From Schistocerca nitens (taxonomy: Eukaryota; Arthropoda; Insecta; Orthoptera; Acrididae): a stretch of DNA of 64,000 nucleotides. A program made the position numbers and the translations under genes. The DNA is taken from contig NC_064616.1 in NCBI RefSeq assembly GCF_023898315.1, positions 708,131,389 through 708,195,388 on the forward strand. Reading direction: 5' to 3'. A model generated the notes under the pieces. It was given only the letters and a program-made list of their open reading frames with translations. It had not been told where the DNA came from and searched no databases. Below are positions 9,252-19,683 of this stretch, in pieces; positions within the stretch are counted from its first letter, which is position 1, and the number at the start of each line of letters is the position of its first letter.

Positions 9252-12083
9252 TTACCTCCCTTTCCTGTTCCAGTCACGTATGGTTCGCGGGAAGAACGAC
9301 TGTCTGAAAGCCTCCGTGCGCGCTCTAATCTCTCTCATTTTACATTCGTGATCTCCTCGGGAGGTATAAGTAGGGGGAAGCAATATACTCGATACCTCAT
9401 CCAGAAACGCATCCTCTCGAAACCTGGCGAGCAAGCTACACCGTGATGCAGAGCGCCTCTCTTGCAGAGTCTGCCACTTGAGTTTATTAAACATCTCCGT
9501 AACGCTATCACGGTTACCAAATAACCCTGTGACGAAACGCGCCGCTCTTCTTTGGATCTTCTCTATCTCCTCCGTCAACCCGATCTGGTACGGATCCCAC
9601 ACTGATGAGCAATACTCAAGTATAGGTCGAACGAGTGTTTTGTAAGCCACCTCCTTTGTTGCTGGACTACATTTTCTAAGCACTCTCCCAATGAATCTCA
9701 ACCTGGTACCCGCCTTACCAACAATTAATTTTATATGATCATTCCACTTCAAATCGTTCCGCACGCATACTCCCAGATATTTTACAGAAGTAACTGCTAC
9801 CAGTGTTTGTTCCGCTATCATATAATCATACAATAAAGGATCCTTCTTTCTATGTATTCGCAATACATTACATTTGTCTATGTTAAGGGACAGTTGCCAC
9901 TCCCTGCACCAAGTGCCTATCCGCTGCAGATCTTCCTGCATTTCGCTACAATTTTCTAATGCTGCAACTTCTCTGCATACTACAGCATCATCCGCGAAAA
10001 GCCGCATGGAACTTCCGACACTATCTACTAGGTCATTTATATATATTGTGAAAAGCAATGGTCCCATAACACTCCCCTGTGGCACGCCAGAGGTTACCTT
10101 AATGTCTGTAGACGTCTCTCCATTGATAACAACATGCTGTGTTCTGTTTGCTAAAAAATCTTCAATCCAGCCACACAGCTGGTCTGATATTCCGTAGGCT
10201 CTTACTTTGTTTATCAGGCGACAGTGCGGAACTGTATCGAACGCCTTCCGGAAGTCAAGAAAAATAGCATCTACCTGGGAGCCTGTATCTAATATTTTCT
10301 GGGTCTCATGAACAAATAACGCGAGTTGGGTCTCACACGATCGCTGTTTCCGGAATCCATGTTGATTCCTACATAGTAGATTCTGGGTTTCCAAAAACGA
10401 CATGATACTCGAGCAAAAAACATGTTCTAAAATTCTACAACAGATCGACGTCAGAGATATAGGTCTATAGTTTTGCGCATCTGCTCGACGACCCTTCTTG
10501 AAGACTGGGACTACCTGTGCTCTTTTCCAATCATTTGGAACCCTCCGTTCCTCTAGAGACTTGCGGTACACGGCTGTTAGAAGGGGGGCAAGTTCTTTCG
10601 CGTACTCTGTGTAGAATCGAATTGGTATCCCGTCAGGTCCAGTGGACTTTCCTCTGTTGAGTGATTCCAGTTGCTTTTCTATTCCTTGGACACTTATTTC
10701 GATGTCAGCCATTTTTTCGTTTGTGCGAGGATTTAGAGAAGGAACTGCAGTGCGGTCTTCCTCTGTGAAACAGCTTTGGAAAAAGGTGTTTAGTATTTCA
10801 GCTTTACGCGTGTCATCCTCTGTTTCAATGCCATCATCATCCCGGAGTGTCTGGATATGCTGTTTCGAGCCACTTACTGATTTAACGTAAGACCAGAACT
10901 TCCTAGGATTTTCTGTCAAGTCTGTACATAGAATTTTACTTTCGAATTCACTGAACGCTTCTCGCATAGCCCTCCTTACGCTAACTTTGACATCGCTTAG
11001 CTTCTGTTTGTCTGAGAGGTTTTGGCTGCGTTTAAACTTGGAGTGAAGCTCTCTTTGCTTTCGCAGTAGTTTCCTAACTTTGTTGTTGTACCACGGTGGG
11101 TTTTTCCCGTCCCTCACAGTTTTACTCGGCACGTACCTGTCTAAAACGCATTTTACGATTGCCTTGAACTTTTTCCATAAACACTCAACATTGTCAGTGT
11201 CGGAACAGAAATTTTCGTTTTGATCTGTTAGGTGGTCTGAAATCTGCCTTCTATTACTCTTGCTAAACAGATAAACCTTCCTCCCTTTTTTTATATTCCT
11301 ATTAACTTCCACATTCAGGGATGCTACAACGGCCTTATGATCACTGATTCCCTGTTCTGCACTTACAGAGTCGAAAAGTTCGGGTCTGTTTGTTATCAGT
11401 AGGTCCAAGATGTTATCTCCACGAGTCGGTTCTCTGTTTAGTTGCTCGAGGTAATTTTCGGATAGTGCACTCAGTGTAATGTCACTCGATGCTCTGTCCC
11501 TACCATGCGTCCTAAACATCTGAGTGTCCCAGTCTATATCTGGTAAATTGAAATCTCCACCTAAGACTATAACATGCTGAGGAAATTTATGCGAAATGTA
11601 TTCCAAATTTTCTCTCAGTTGTTCTGCCACTAACGCTGCTGAGTCGGGAGGTCGGTAAAAGGAGCCAATTATTAACCCAGTTCGGTTGTTGAGTGTAACC
11701 TCCACCCATAATAATTCATAGGAACTATCCACTTCTACTTCACTACAGGATAAACTACTACTAACAGCGACAAACACTCCACCACCGGTTGCATGCAATC
11801 TATCCTTCCTAAACACCGTCTGTACCTCTGTAAAAATTTCGGCCGAATTTATCTCTGGCTTAAGCCAGCTCTCTGTACCTATAACGATTTCAGCTTCGGT
11901 GCTTTCTATCAGCGCTTGAAGTTCCGGTACTTTACCAACGCAGCTTCGACAGTTTACAATTACAATACCGATTGCTGCTTGGTCCCCGCATGTCCTGACT
12001 TTGCTCCGCACCCTTTGAGGCTGTTGCCCTTTCTGTACTTGCCCGAGGCCATCTAACCTAAAAAACCGCCCAGTCCACGCCAC
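9252..12083 (-). CDS. LINE ORF2: endonuclease-reverse transcriptase
   Basis: 943 codons without interruption. The N-terminal apurinic-type endonuclease spans roughly residues 38-260, with the metal-binding Glu71 (GTESW), Asp177/Asn179 (GGDFN) and the Asp248-His249 pair (ISDHK). The reverse transcriptase spans about 480-740: TGPDGIP (481), NYRPISLTS (538), LDFRKAFDTVPH with the first catalytic Asp (610), SGVPQGSVMGP (665) and FADDA (696-700) with the catalytic Asp pair. The C-terminal 200 residues form the usual thumb and LVRPILEYCSSVWDP region. The protein nicks the target and reverse-transcribes its own RNA. Its start lies inside ORF1, overlapping it by 31 nt in another frame, which suggests translation by reinitiation or frameshift. 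All catalytic residues I can check are present. Confidence 0.93.
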   Translation of the reverse strand: MAWTGRFFRLDGLGQVQKGQQPQRVRSKVRTCGDQAAIGIVIVNCRSCVGKVPELQALIESTEAEIVIGTESWLKPEINSAEIFTEVQTVFRKDRLHATGGGVFVAVSSSLSCSEVEVDSSYELLWVEVTLNNRTGLIIGSFYRPPDSAALVAEQLRENLEYISHKFPQHVIVLGGDFNLPDIDWDTQMFRTHGRDRASSDITLSALSENYLEQLNREPTRGDNILDLLITNRPELFDSVSAEQGISDHKAVVASLNVEVNRNIKKGRKVYLFSKSNRRQISDHLTDQNENFCSDTDNVECLWKKFKAIVKCVLDRYVPSKTVRDGKNPPWYNNKVRKLLRKQRELHSKFKRSQNLSDKQKLSDVKVSVRRAMREAFSEFESKILCTDLTENPRKFWSYVKSVSGSKQHIQTLRDDDGIETEDDTRKAEILNTFFQSCFTEEDRTAVPSLNPRTNEKMADIEISVQGIEKQLESLNRGKSTGPDGIPIRFYTEYAKELAPLLTAVYRKSLEERRVPNDWKRAQVVPVFKKGRRADAQNYRPISLTSICCRILEHVFCSSIMSFLETQNLLCRNQHGFRKQRSCETQLALFVHETQKILDTGSQVDAIFLDFRKAFDTVPHCRLINKVRAYGISDQLCGWIEDFLANRTQHVVINGETSTDIKVTSGVPQGSVMGPLLFTIYINDLVDSVGSSMRLFADDAVVCREVAALENCSEMQEDLQRIGTWCREWQLSLNIDKCNVLRIHRKKDPLLYDYMIAEQTLVAVTSVKYLGVCVRNDLKWNDHIKLIVGKAGTRLRFIGRVLRKCSPATKEVAYKTLVRPILEYCSSVWDPYQIGLTEEIEKIQRRAARFVTGLFGNRDSVTEMFNKLKWQTLQERRSASRCSLLARFREDAFLDEVSSILLPPTYTSRGDHECKMREIRARTEAFRQSFFPRTIRDWNRKGR

Positions 12084-13039
12084 ACAACCCCTGCTACCCG
12101 TGTAGCCGCTTGCTGCGTGTAGTGGACTCCTGACCTATCCAGCGGAACCCGAAACCCCACCACCCTATGGCGCAAGTCGAGGAATCTGCAGCCCACATGG
12201 TCGCAGAACCGTCTCAGCCTCTGATTCAGACCCTCCACTCGGCTCTGTACCAAAGGTCCACAGTCAGTCCTGTCGACGATGCTGCAGATGGTGAGCTCTG
12301 CTTTCATCCCGCTAGCGAGACTGGCAGTCTTCACCAAATCAGATAGCCGTCGGAAGCCAGAGAGGATTTCCTCCGATCCATAGCGACACACATCATTGGT
12401 GCCGACATGAGCGACCACCTGCAGATGGGTGCACCCTGTACCCTTCATGGCCTCCGGAAGGACCCTTTCCACATCTGGAATGACTCCCCCCGGTATGCAG
12501 ACGGAGTGCACATTGGTTTTCTTCCCCTCTCTTGCTGCCATTTCTCTAAGGGGCCCCATTACGCGCCTGACGTTGGAGCTCCCAACTACCAGTAAGCCCA
12601 CCCTCTGCGACCGCCTGGATCTTGCAGACTGAGGGGCAACCTCTGGAACAGGACAAGCAGCCATGTCAGGCCGAAGATCAGTATCAGCCTGAGACAGAAC
12701 CTGAAACCGGTTCGTCAGACAAACTGGAGAGGCCTTCCGTTCAGCCCTCCGGAATGTCTTTCGCCCCCTGCCACACCTTGAGACTACCTCCCACTCTACC
12801 ACAGGTGAGGGATCAGCCTCAATGCGGGCAGTATCCCGGGCAACCACAGTCTTAGTCCGATCGGGGGATGCGTGGGACGAGCTGGCCGTCCCCGACAAAC
12901 CCCCATCCGGACCCCCACAGTGATGCCCATTGGCAACAGCCTCAAGCTGTGTGACCGAAGCCAACACTGCCTGAAGCTGGGAGCGAAGGGATGCCAACTC
13001 AGCCTGCATCCGAACACAGCAGTTGCAGTCCCTATCCAT
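12053..13039 (-). CDS. LINE ORF1: SGNH-esterase-type protein
   Basis: 328 residues. The N-terminus (1-45) has a Cys cluster (CNCC) and a short Leu-rich helical stretch that could oligomerise. A basic, low-complexity middle follows. Residues 147-328 look like an SGNH/GDSL hydrolase: block I VVGSSNVRR (Ser154 or Ser155 as nucleophile), a Gly in IPGG (184-185), block III HVGTND (Asn215), and a C-terminal Asp301..His306 (DRSGVHYT). ORF1 esterase domains are known from CR1/L2-group LINEs, where they are thought to help the ribonucleoprotein or membrane association; that role is inferred here. No zinc knuckle is visible. The Met at 13039 is the first in frame after the leader. Confidence 0.85.
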   Translation of the reverse strand: MDRDCNCCVRMQAELASLRSQLQAVLASVTQLEAVANGHHCGGPDGGLSGTASSSHASPDRTKTVVARDTARIEADPSPVVEWEVVSRCGRGRKTFRRAERKASPVCLTNRFQVLSQADTDLRPDMAACPVPEVAPQSARSRRSQRVGLLVVGSSNVRRVMGPLREMAAREGKKTNVHSVCIPGGVIPDVERVLPEAMKGTGCTHLQVVAHVGTNDVCRYGSEEILSGFRRLSDLVKTASLASGMKAELTICSIVDRTDCGPLVQSRVEGLNQRLRRFCDHVGCRFLDLRHRVVGFRVPLDRSGVHYTQQAATRVAGVVWRGLGGFLG

Positions 13040-13198
13040 GCTAAAAACTGTTTTGCAAAGAACGTCTGAACTAATCTACAGAGAGCGCAAACAAATCGAC
13101 AAAATTTAAACGGTTATTAAAATACAAGATTGCCTAGTAAATGCAGTAATGCTGCTACTAACGCACTGCTGACACACTGCTCGGCAGCGGAAGGAGAC

Positions 13199-14163
13199 TA
13201 CGCGATTTTACACTATTCAGGTACTAAAACGCGATGCTACAACTCGCAAATACTATAATACGCCAGAAATTTATGTATCAAACAATGCAAGTACCAAAAA
13301 CACTCAAAGAAATTAAGAATTAAACTATGTATGAAATGAGTGAGCTAGGAGTATACGACTTGCTGCTGCAGCTGCTTATCCAACGGCGGCAGGGAGCACA
13401 CTGACTGTGACCAACCGACACTGGCCGTTCAAAACAAAAACAAAAGACAAACGACTACGCGAATTTACACTATTCAGGTACTAAAACGCGATGCTACAAC
13501 TCTCAAATACTATAATACGCCCGAAATGTATGTATCAAACAATGCAAGTACCAAAAACACGCAAAGAAATTAAGAATTAAACTATGTAAGAAATGAGTGA
13601 GCTAGGAGTATACGACTTCCTGCTGCAGCTGCTTATCCAACGGCGGCAGGGAGCACACTGTGACCAACCGACACTGGCCGTTCAAAACAAAAACAAAAGA
13701 CAAACGACTACGCGAATTTACACTATTCAGGTACTAAAACGCGATGCTACAACTCTCAAATACTATAATACGCCCGAAATTTATGTATCAAACAATGCAA
13801 GTACCAAAAACACGCAAAGAAATTAAGAATTAAACTATGTAAGAAATGAGTGAGCTAGGAGTGTACGACTTGCTGCTGCAGCTGCTTATCCAACGGCGGC
13901 AGGGAGCACACTGACTGACCAACCGACACTGGCCGTTCAAAACAAAAACAAAAGACAAACGACTACGCGAATTTACACTATTCAGGTACTAAAACGCGAT
14001 GCTACAACTCTCAAATACTATAATACGCCCGAAATGTATGTATCAAACAATGCAAGTACCAAAAACACGCAAAGAAATTAAGAATTAAACTATGTAAGAA
14101 ATGAGTGAGCTAGGAGTATACGACTTGCTGCTGCAGCTGCTTATCCAACGGCGGCAGGGGAAA
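13199..14163 (-). repeat. Tandem 5'-UTR monomers of the LINE
   Basis: Four copies, the last partial, of a unit of about 255 bp. The marker CTACGCG recurs at 13199, 13455, 13708 and 13963 (spacings 256, 253, 255). Copies differ mainly by single bases and a 4-6 bp length change in the ACTGACTGTGACC stretch. The array lies directly upstream of the ORF1 leader in the element's orientation and ends at its 5' boundary. Tandem promoter monomers of this kind are known from mouse L1; here a promoter role is inferred from position only. Confidence 0.85.
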
Positions 14164-15061
14164 CACAGAAAACTGAATACATAATGATTACATGTGTGAC
14201 TTTCCGCGAAACAGAGCATTCGAAATTCTTCAAGTATATTATGTTTCACATTTCCAAGCACCTGCGGAGTAAAAAATCGTACTAAAGATAAAAGTGCGTA
14301 TTTTAATCACAAAAAGGTTAACAGAACGATGTATAAGGTAACAGAAAACGGACAGCAGACTTAAAACGCTCTAACATATTAAATATGGATTTTAGACTCA
14401 TCTGAATGATAAGTCAGTCGCAATGGCTGTCACTGTCTTGTTCAAAAAAACTCTGTATTCTGAATTCATCGAAGTTTTGAAGTGATTGTGTGAAATGCAT
14501 ATCAAGTGTAACATAAATAAAAGAAAAATAATAAAAATATCTCTGGCTGTTTAGTTTAAAAAACAAAAGATGGGTGACATAATTTAACTTATTTAGGATA
14601 CAGTCGAAGCTTTCATTAAGTCACACAGGGGCAAAAAAGGGTTTTTTATGCAATAAAATTAAACACCGGTGAAGAAGAATTACTGTTAAATCATTGCTCA
14701 TTTCTACCATTTTAATTCTACTTAAGTAAAAATCTCAGCCTTAACGCACTTATGTCTAATTCATGAGTCCAACTATGTAGTTCTCTTTATTCCTTTCAAC
14801 AAAGCAACCAATTGTAGTTTTATATTTCGTACATGTATTTGAGACAAGTACTTAAAATGGCTACACAGTCGAAACTATTCAATAGAGATGAATGCAAAGT
14901 AAACGGATTTTATAATCCAAACAATGTGTTGTGCCCGCGTTTCGCGAGGCCGCAACTGCACTGCAGGTTAACCTTCCCGCTAACAACATGGGCTGTACGG
15001 AGCAGTCCGCTCGGTAGGCGGAGCGAGACCGCTAGCAATTCGAGCGGCCTATCACTGGAGC
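14164..15061. other. Unassigned sequence
   Basis: AT-rich, without a recognisable ORF or repeat. A GC-richer stretch at 14930-15060 abuts the Tc1-like element that follows. Confidence 0.5.
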
Positions 15062-15213
15062 TACACTGCCTGACAAAAACTGTGAAGCACTCAGAGGGGG
15101 AAACGAAATGAAACTTCAGGGGTCAACAGGGTAGACGGTATTATTTCAGTGATTACAATATCGAATCAAATTTTCAAAGAACTTGGAGGTATGAGTCCAC
15201 TTACCAGTATGAC

Positions 15214-16426
15214 TTTTCTGGAGACTAGAAATCTACTCTGTGGGAATCAGCATGGGTTTCGAAAAAGACGGTCGTGTGAAACTCAGCTCGCGTTGTTTGT
15301 CCACGAGACTCAGAGGGCCATAGACACAGGTTCACAGGTAGATGCCGTGTTTCTTGACTTCCGGAAGGCGTTCGATACAGTTCCCCACAGTCGTTTAATG
15401 AACAAAGTAAGACCATATGGACTATCAGACCAATTGTGTGATTGGATTGAAGAGTTCCTAGATAACAGAACGCAGCATGTCATTCTCAATGGAGAGAAGT
15501 CTTCCGAAGTAAGAGTGATTTCAGGTGTGCCGCAGGGGAGTGTCGTAGGACCGTTGCTATTCACAATATACATAAATGACCTTGTGGATGACATCGAAAG
15601 TCCACTGAGGCTTTTTGCGGATGATGCTGTGGTACTCGTATATCGAGAGGTTGTAACGTTGGAAAATTGCACTGAAACGAAGGAGGATCTGCAGCGAATT
15701 GACGCATGGTGCAGGGAATGGCAATTCAATCTCAATGTAGACAAGTGTAATGTGCTGCGAATACAAAGGAAGAAAGATCCTTTATCATTTAGCTACAATA
15801 TAGCAGGTCAGCAACTGGAAGCAGTTAATTCCATAAATTATCTGGGAGTACGCATTAGGAGTGATTTAAAATGGAATGATCGTCGGTAAGGCAGATGCCA
15901 GACTGAGATTCATTGGAAGAATCCTAAGGAAATGCAATCCGAAAACAAAGGAAGTAGGTGACAGTACGCTTGTTCGCCCACTGCTTGAATACTGCTCAGC
16001 AGTGTGGGATCCGTACCAGATAGGGTTGATAGAAGAGATAGAGAAGATCCAACGGAGAGCAGCGCGCTTCGTTACAGGATCATTTAGTAATCGCGAAAGC
16101 GTTACGGAGATGATAGATAAACTCCAGTGGAAGACTCTGCAGGAGAGACGCTCAGTAGCTCGGTACGGGCTTTTGTTGAAGTTTCGAGAACATACCTTCT
16201 CCGAAGAGTCAAGCAGCATATTGCTAGCTCCTACGGATATCTCGCGAAGAGACCATGAGGATAAAATCAGAGAGATTAGAGCCCACACAGAAGTATACCG
16301 ACAATCCTTCTTTCGACGAACAATACGAGACTGGAATAGAAGGGAGAACCGATAGAGGTACTCAAGGTACCCTCCGCCACACACCGTCAGGTGGTTTGCG
16401 GAGTATGGATGTAGATGTAGATGTAG
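15214..16426 (+). mobile_element. 5'-truncated LINE related to the 9-14 kb LINE
   Basis: It begins inside the reverse transcriptase (FLETRNLLCGNQHGFRK) and runs to the 3' end, finishing in a (GATGTA)n tail. Open frames 15149-15889 and 15876-16355 cover RT with intact SGVPQGSVVGP and FADDA (about 15620), one extra residue after FADDAVVL, then a small deletion at about 15885 that shifts frame before the VGKADARLRFIGR region. ATGAC (15209-15213 and 16427-16431 region) may be a short target duplication. It is a dead copy inside Tc1-A, of a subfamily different from the full-length LINE. Confidence 0.88.
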
Positions 16427-17182
16427 ATGACGATGCATGCACTGATTCGGTTTGGAAGGGTGCCATAAAGCCACTGTATCCTCTTTCGAGGCAAGCTGAC
16501 CCACAACTGTTATACTGGTCCTCGATGTCCTGGATAATGGCACTGAGATGTCCTAGCTGGTCCCACACATATTTTATCGCGGACAGGTCTGGCGATCTTG
16601 CTGTACGGGAGTCCCTCAGTTCATAAAAACATCTTCCGTGTGTGGACGAGGATTTTCCTGTTGAGAAATGGTACCACGATGTTGCTACATCAGAGGTATC
16701 ACATGAGGACGAAGGATGGCCGTGACGTACCGTTGTGCTGTCAGAGTTCCCTCAGTCACTACCAGCTGTAACCTAGAGCCATGTCTGATGACTCCCCACG
16801 CCAGGACGTCAGTAACTACACACTACTGTGCCTCTCTAAAACATTGGAAGAGTGGGAGCTCTCCCCAGGACGCCGCCATACTCACCGGCGATGAGTCATC
16901 CTGGTTGGTGGAGCTATGCAGTTCATCACTAAACACATAACGCCATTCATCACCAGTTCCTGTTTCCTGGTCACAGCACCACTCCAAATGCATCCATTTG
17001 CGTTGTAATGTTAATGGCAGCCTAAGCTTGGGACGATAATTCCCTGCCCTGCTGTCGGCAGTGTCTGTCCAGTGGTGCGTAATGATACAGAATGTTGCAA
17101 GGAGTCTATTACTTGCTCTCAGATGGAAGGCACATATGTAAACGGGGTTCAATGTGCTTGGTGTACAGTACGACATCTTCCA

Positions 17183-17344
17183 AATGGTTCAAATGGCTCT
17201 GAGCACTATGGGACTCAACTGCTGTGGTCATAAGTCCCCTAGAACTTAGAACTACTTAAACCTAACTAACCTAAGGACAGCACACAACACCCAGCCATCA
17301 CGAGGCAGAGAAAATCCCTGACCCCGCCGGGAATCGAACCCGGG
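17183..17344 (-). mobile_element. tRNA-derived SINE, family G, head-truncated
   Basis: Reverse-oriented family G SINE with the GGGTTCGATTCCC B box at its 5' edge; the first half of the tRNA head is missing. A perfect 13-bp target duplication ACGACATCTTCCA flanks it (17170-17182 and 17345-17357). It interrupts the transposase of Tc1-A. Confidence 0.95.
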
Positions 17345-17600
17345 ACGACATCTTCCATTTTGGTGATTAGATATTGTTGATCGGGACCTTGATGATGAGC
17401 ATGCCTGCTCTCACGTTTCCATGCAGTCCAACATCGGACCACTGTCGCAATGGACTACTCATAAACCTGGATATTGCCCGATTCGCCCATACGACCAAAT
17501 GGACAACCACAACGAGGGCCCCTTTCAAACTCTGTCAGGTGCTGACAACGTCTTCTCACACGAGTATTTGGCCTCTCCGTGTGCTTCACAGTGATCACTC

Positions 17601-18966
17601 AAGGATCAGTCTGTACCTACAGACTGGAAAATTGCGCAGGTCGCACCAGTGTTTAAGAAGGGTAGTAGGAGTAATCCATCTAACTACAGACCTATATCAT
17701 TGACGTCGGTTTGCAGTAGGGTTTTGGAGCATATACTGTATTCAAACATTATGAATCACCTCGAAGGGAACGATCTATTGATACGTAATCAGCATGGTTT
17801 CAGAAAACATCGTTCTTGTGCAACGCAGCTAGCTCTTTATTCGCACGAAGTAATGGCCGCTATCGACAGGGGATCTCAAATTGATTCCGTATTTCTAGAT
17901 TTCCGGAAAGCTTTTGACACCGTTCCTCACAAGCGACTTCTAATCAAGCTGCGGGCCTATGGGGTATCGTCTCAGATGTGCGACTGGATTCGTGATTTCC
18001 TGTCAGGAAGGTCGCAGTTCGTAGTAATAGACGGCAAATCATCGAGTAAAACTGAAGTGATATCAGGTGTTCCCCAGGGAAGCGTCCTGGGACCTCTGCT
18101 GTTCCTGATCTATATAAATGACCTGGGTGACAATCTGAGCAGTTCTCTTAGGTTGTTCGCAGATAATGCTGTAATTTACCGTCTAGTAAGGTCATCCGAA
18201 GACCACTATCAGTTGCAAAGCGATTTAGAAAAGATTGCTGTATGGTGTGGCAGGTGGCAGTTGACGCTAAATAACGAAAAGTGTGAGATGATCCACATGA
18301 GTTCCAAAAGAAATCCGTTGGAATTCGATTACTCGGTAAATAGTACAATTCTCAAGGCTATCAATTCAACTAAGTACCTGGGTGTTAAAATTACGAACAA
18401 CTTCAGTTGGAAAGACCACATAGATAATATTGTGGGGAAGGCGAGCCAAAGGTTGCGTTTCATTGGCAGGACACTTAGAAGATGCAACAAGTCCACTAAA
18501 GAGACAGCTTACACTACACTCGTTCGTCCTCTGTTAGAATATTGCTGCGCGGTGTGGGATCCTTACCAGGTGGGATTGACGGAGGACATCGAAAGGGTGC
18601 AAAAAAGGGCAGCTCGTTTTATATTATCACTTAGTAGGGGAGAGAGTGTGGCAGATATGATACGCGAATTGGGATGGAAGTCATTACAGCAAAGACGTTT
18701 TTCGTCGCGGTGAGACCTATTTACGAAATTTCAGTCACCAACTTTCTCTTCCGAATGCGAAAATATTTTGTTGAGCCCAACCTACATAGGTAGGAATGAT
18801 CATCAAAATAAAATAAGAGAAATCAGAGCTCGAACAGAAAGGTTTAGGTGTTCGTTTTTCCCGCGCGCTGTTCGGGAGTGGAATGGTAGAGAGATAGTAT
18901 GATTGTGGTTCGATGAACCCTCTGCCAAGCACTTAAATGTGAATTGCAGAGTAGTCATGTAGATGT
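17601..18966 (+). mobile_element. 5'-truncated LINE, second subfamily, in Tc1-A
   Basis: Coding from VPTDWKIAQVAPVFKKG to near the C-terminus. A 354-codon open frame (17649-18713) holds RT motifs NYRPISLTS, FLDFRKAFDTVPH and SGVPQGSVLGP. The catalytic box reads FADNA (about 18160) instead of FADDA, an Asp-to-Asn change that would abolish polymerase activity. A TGA at about 18711 precedes DLFTKFQSP, and the frame then continues to REWNGREIV at 18898. The 3' end is GTAGATG. The sequence TATTTACGAAATTTCAGTCA occurs both in the coding part (18718) and just beyond the 3' end (18966). Confidence 0.87.
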
Positions 18967-19172
18967 ATTTACGAAATTTCAGTCACATATCCTACCAGAC
19001 TAGGTGACTACACTAAACACGAAGAACACTAATGCACTTGTCGGCCGTTCTAACTGTCACAGAGAACTGCATATCTAATCATAAATGTACCTACCGATGG
19101 TGTGCACGAGTACGACCATGGACATCCGACAATGTCTTCTCGCTGCTTCACTTTTTTTTGTCAGGCAGAATA

Positions 19173-19683
19173 TTTTCATTAGTTGTTAAATTTATGTATG
19201 TCCGTGCCTAATGCTGTTTGTTAGGAGTAGGGCTCACGCTGTTACAGACATATCAGGAGCACCTCGTAGGTTGTCGTGCAGAAGTCACAGTAGAAACATC
19301 GATGGGGGCGAAGTGAAGTTACAACACAATAACAAGCAATGGGTCAAATACTTATACAAAATTTTTGCTGTCTCTTTGGATCACATTGCATCTGAAAAAA
19401 AGTATCAGAACAAAAACCATTTCACAAAACGTGATACACATTTCTTAAATTGAGCCAACAAAAGTCAGACTGATAGTAGCAAAATATTTGTATGTTAAAA
19501 GCGAAACCGTTGTCGTTTCTCAATCAAATTTGACAAACAATAATTTTGTAAGATATAAGATGAAATAAATCTGACGACACTCCTGTGGAGATATATGGGG
19601 AGTTCAAAAGTTAAGTTATTCATTTTTACGCCAGCGCAAGTAATTTTTAATGAATGTAAGAACACTTCAAAGTGACACAGATA
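19173..19683. other. Unassigned sequence
   Basis: AT-rich spacer between two Tc1-like elements; nothing recognised. Confidence 0.5.

Larger units (their letters stand above)
9174..14163 (-). mobile_element. Apparently full-length CR1/Jockey-type LINE
   Basis: A minus-strand non-LTR retrotransposon of about 5 kb. The order from its 5' end is: tandem 5' units (14163-13199), a leader (13198-13040), ORF1 (13039-12053), ORF2 (12083-9252), a short 3' UTR (9251-9190) containing CCGCCACACACCGTTGGGTG-like sequence, and a (TGTAGA)n tail at about 9174-9195. Both ORFs are uninterrupted, so this could be an autonomous, potentially active copy. No clear target duplication is visible at the edges. An SGNH-esterase ORF1 is typical of CR1/L2-group elements, while the 3' hexamer tail is not the usual CR1 8-mer, so the clade is stated loosely. 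Confidence 0.9.
15062..19172 (-). mobile_element. Tc1-like transposon 'Tc1-A', split by two LINEs and a SINE
   Basis: Inverted ends CTGCCTGACAAAAA lie at 15066-15080 and 19155-19170, both leading to TA. Transposase homology, minus strand, is in the pieces between the insertions (about 16435-17182, 17345-17600). It includes a core WRYVFSDE (first Asp, about 16960) and HTEDVFMN-like sequence downstream of a degraded QQENPRPH (16640). Many stops and frameshifts show it is dead. Insertions in order are LINE (15214-16426), SINE (17183-17344) and LINE (17601-18966). Homology to the second copy at 37195-42326 resumes on both sides of each insertion. Confidence 0.8.

Noticed and set aside
13199..14163. 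CRISPR-like or host satellite array
   Set aside because: Units are about 255 bp without spacers and abut the LINE 5' end. A satellite origin is not excluded but position favours LINE monomers.
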